Positions 62,944 through 64,000 of a stretch of 64,000 nt of DNA are shown piece after piece. How positions within the stretch are numbered: position 1 is the stretch's first letter; the number at the start of each line of letters is the position of its first letter. The stretch comes from Bdellovibrionales bacterium. GTDB lineage: Bacteria; Bdellovibrionota; Bdellovibrionia; Bdellovibrionales; Bdellovibrionaceae. The stretch is from positions 1 to 64,000 of the forward strand of contig SXSU01000061.1 of the NCBI GenBank assembly GCA_005793345.1. Direction: 5' to 3'. A program made the position numbers and the translations under genes. The notes under the pieces were generated by a model that worked only from the letters and a program-made list of their open reading frames with translations, did not search any database and was not told the origin of the DNA.

Positions 62944-64000
62944 ATGAATCAGCACAGAAAACCACGGTATTCTTTAACAACAATTTTAATCTTGTGGTTT
63001 TTAATTATTTCAATAATACCAACTATTTTTATTTCATTATATTCTATAAAAAAATTTCAACAAGCATTAGATAATGAATTAGTGGAGCGCCTGAAAGGTA
63101 ATGTTAGTGAAATTAAAATTATAATTGATGATTATGGCAAAGCGATGATGAATCGTCGGAGAAAATATTCTGAAGATCGAACACTTATTCAGGCGCTTTA
63201 TCAGCAAAATAAAAATATTATAAGTGAGATAGCTACTGACTGGCTCAATTCAGACGTGGCTACAGATATGTTGTTTTATAATGAAAAGGGTCGATTATTA
63301 GTTCATCTTTTTAAAAACTCAAAATATGAAGTTGAAATAAAAAAAACAGATAACTCGCAAGCAATATTACTTTCAAAGTCAATGATTGCAGATTTAGAGT
63401 TAAATTCAGAAGTTTTATTTATAGATTTTTCAAAAAATAAAAAATTGCAATTGGTAGCCTTAAAAGCTGTTAAATTTGCAGGAAAAACTGTTGGATTTGT
63501 CCAGCAAACTTTGGGATTAGATAATTTTTTTTTAAAGCGTATTTATGAACGTATGCAGATGTATTCAATTGTTCTACAGCCTAATGGTAGAATCATAACA
63601 GGATCACATTCTGATTTTGAACTCTATAAAGATAATTTTTTTGCACCAAATTTTGAATCATATTCACAATCTCATAAACTATTGAACTTACCAATGCGCG
63701 GAAATCTTGTTGGATTTATTTTTACTCCGATCAAATGGGGAGATAATAATTTTTTTCTTGTACTTGGTGCTTCAAAAAAAGAAATGAGTCAAACCTTAGA
63801 CAACATCACAAAAGCATTTTATTGGGTAGTTGGTACTTTAGTGCTAATTTTATTTTTAATGATTATTTTTATTTCAAAATCATTAATGCGCCCTTTGTAT
63901 GATCTGTTAGATGCAATTGAAAATTTGCATTTAAAAGATCAGGTGATAGAAATCCCAATTAAGAGTGAAACAGAAATAGGATTGTTGACTACCTCTTTTA
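62944..64000 (+). CDS. membrane sensor protein, partial (cut by window end)
   Basis: An ATG at 62944 opens a frame with no stop before 64000 (352 codons). TM1 TILILWFLIISIIPTIFISL (about 12-31), an extracytoplasmic sensor domain of about 265 residues with a Cache-like pattern (NEKGRLLVH, AVKFAGKTVGFVQQTLG, VLQPNGRIITGS), TM2 WVVGTLVLILFLMIIFIS (about 298-315), then a HAMP-like start (LMRPLYDLLDAIENLHLKD ... EIGLLTTSF). A histidine kinase, cyclase or chemoreceptor output domain is expected past the edge. No strong ribosome site. Confidence 0.8.
   Translation, partial: MNQHRKPRYSLTTILILWFLIISIIPTIFISLYSIKKFQQALDNELVERLKGNVSEIKIIIDDYGKAMMNRRRKYSEDRTLIQALYQQNKNIISEIATDWLNSDVATDMLFYNEKGRLLVHLFKNSKYEVEIKKTDNSQAILLSKSMIADLELNSEVLFIDFSKNKKLQLVALKAVKFAGKTVGFVQQTLGLDNFFLKRIYERMQMYSIVLQPNGRIITGSHSDFELYKDNFFAPNFESYSQSHKLLNLPMRGNLVGFIFTPIKWGDNNFFLVLGASKKEMSQTLDNITKAFYWVVGTLVLILFLMIIFISKSLMRPLYDLLDAIENLHLKDQVIEIPIKSETEIGLLTTSF

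Overview
The window is AT-rich (roughly 30% GC) bacterial chromosome with densely packed genes on both strands. Several traits point to the Bdellovibrionota/Oligoflexia (Bdellovibrio-, Bacteriovorax- or Silvanigrella-like bacteria): a TIGR02147-family regulator, a secreted protein with the GGGGRSVVCRN...DFYEG signature, TrmFO, an A2-type caa3 oxidase operon and many signal-peptide proteins without recognisable domains. The low GC plus a complete carotenoid operon would fit a pigmented Silvanigrella-type organism. That is inference; no rRNA, tRNA or CRISPR array was found to test it.

Layout. 1-6.7 kb: a tgt remnant, exported proteins of unknown function, glutaryl-CoA dehydrogenase, a methyltransferase and a LysR regulator. 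6.7-13.8 kb: trmFO, a DUF721/DciA-like protein, an exported HExxH protein, an RsmB/NSUN-type RNA m5C methyltransferase and aminopeptidase N. 13.8-19.8 kb is decayed accessory DNA: a caspase-like pseudogene with an in-frame stop, a frameshifted lipoprotein, an IS3 OrfA remnant, an XRE regulator, a C-terminally truncated AbiEi-type protein coupled to a GNAT acetyltransferase, a 130-bp direct repeat in two copies and a perfectly centred 182-bp imperfect palindrome.

21.3-25.9 kb: a TolC-RND efflux pair without an adaptor gene. 25.9-33.8 kb: a CarH/CarA-like MerR-B12 regulator divergent from the translationally coupled operon crtY-crtE-crtI-crtB, a His-rich membrane protein, and a glycosyltransferase fused to DUF2141. 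The 115-bp divergent intergenic region has five TAGACA-type half-sites in exact 11-bp phase, the last forming the -35 of an apparently leaderless crt promoter. This is the most coherent system in the window: C40 carotenoid synthesis, cyclisation, probable further modification and glycosylation under cobalamin-type control.

33.8-43.9 kb: exported proteins (YiiX-like papain-fold, small secreted and outer-membrane-like proteins, an exported J-domain protein, an exported methyltransferase), TatD and a TIGR02147 protein. 43.9-46.5 kb: xseA-xseB-ispA. 46.9-53.5 kb: caa3 oxidase operon (cytochrome c, SCO, subunits II, I, III, IV, haem O synthase) followed by lolA. 53.5-57.0 kb: a MNT-HEPN module with a nonsense-mutated HEPN gene, rimO, a short TraB-like ORF and a MazF-like toxin-antitoxin pair. 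57.2-64 kb: HAD phosphatase, an unrecognised protein, glpD, mreB, a sigma-like/anti-sigma-like pair and the start of a membrane sensor cut by the window edge.

A previously unnamed family of about 46-bp imperfect palindromes occurs four times, each just 3' of a gene.
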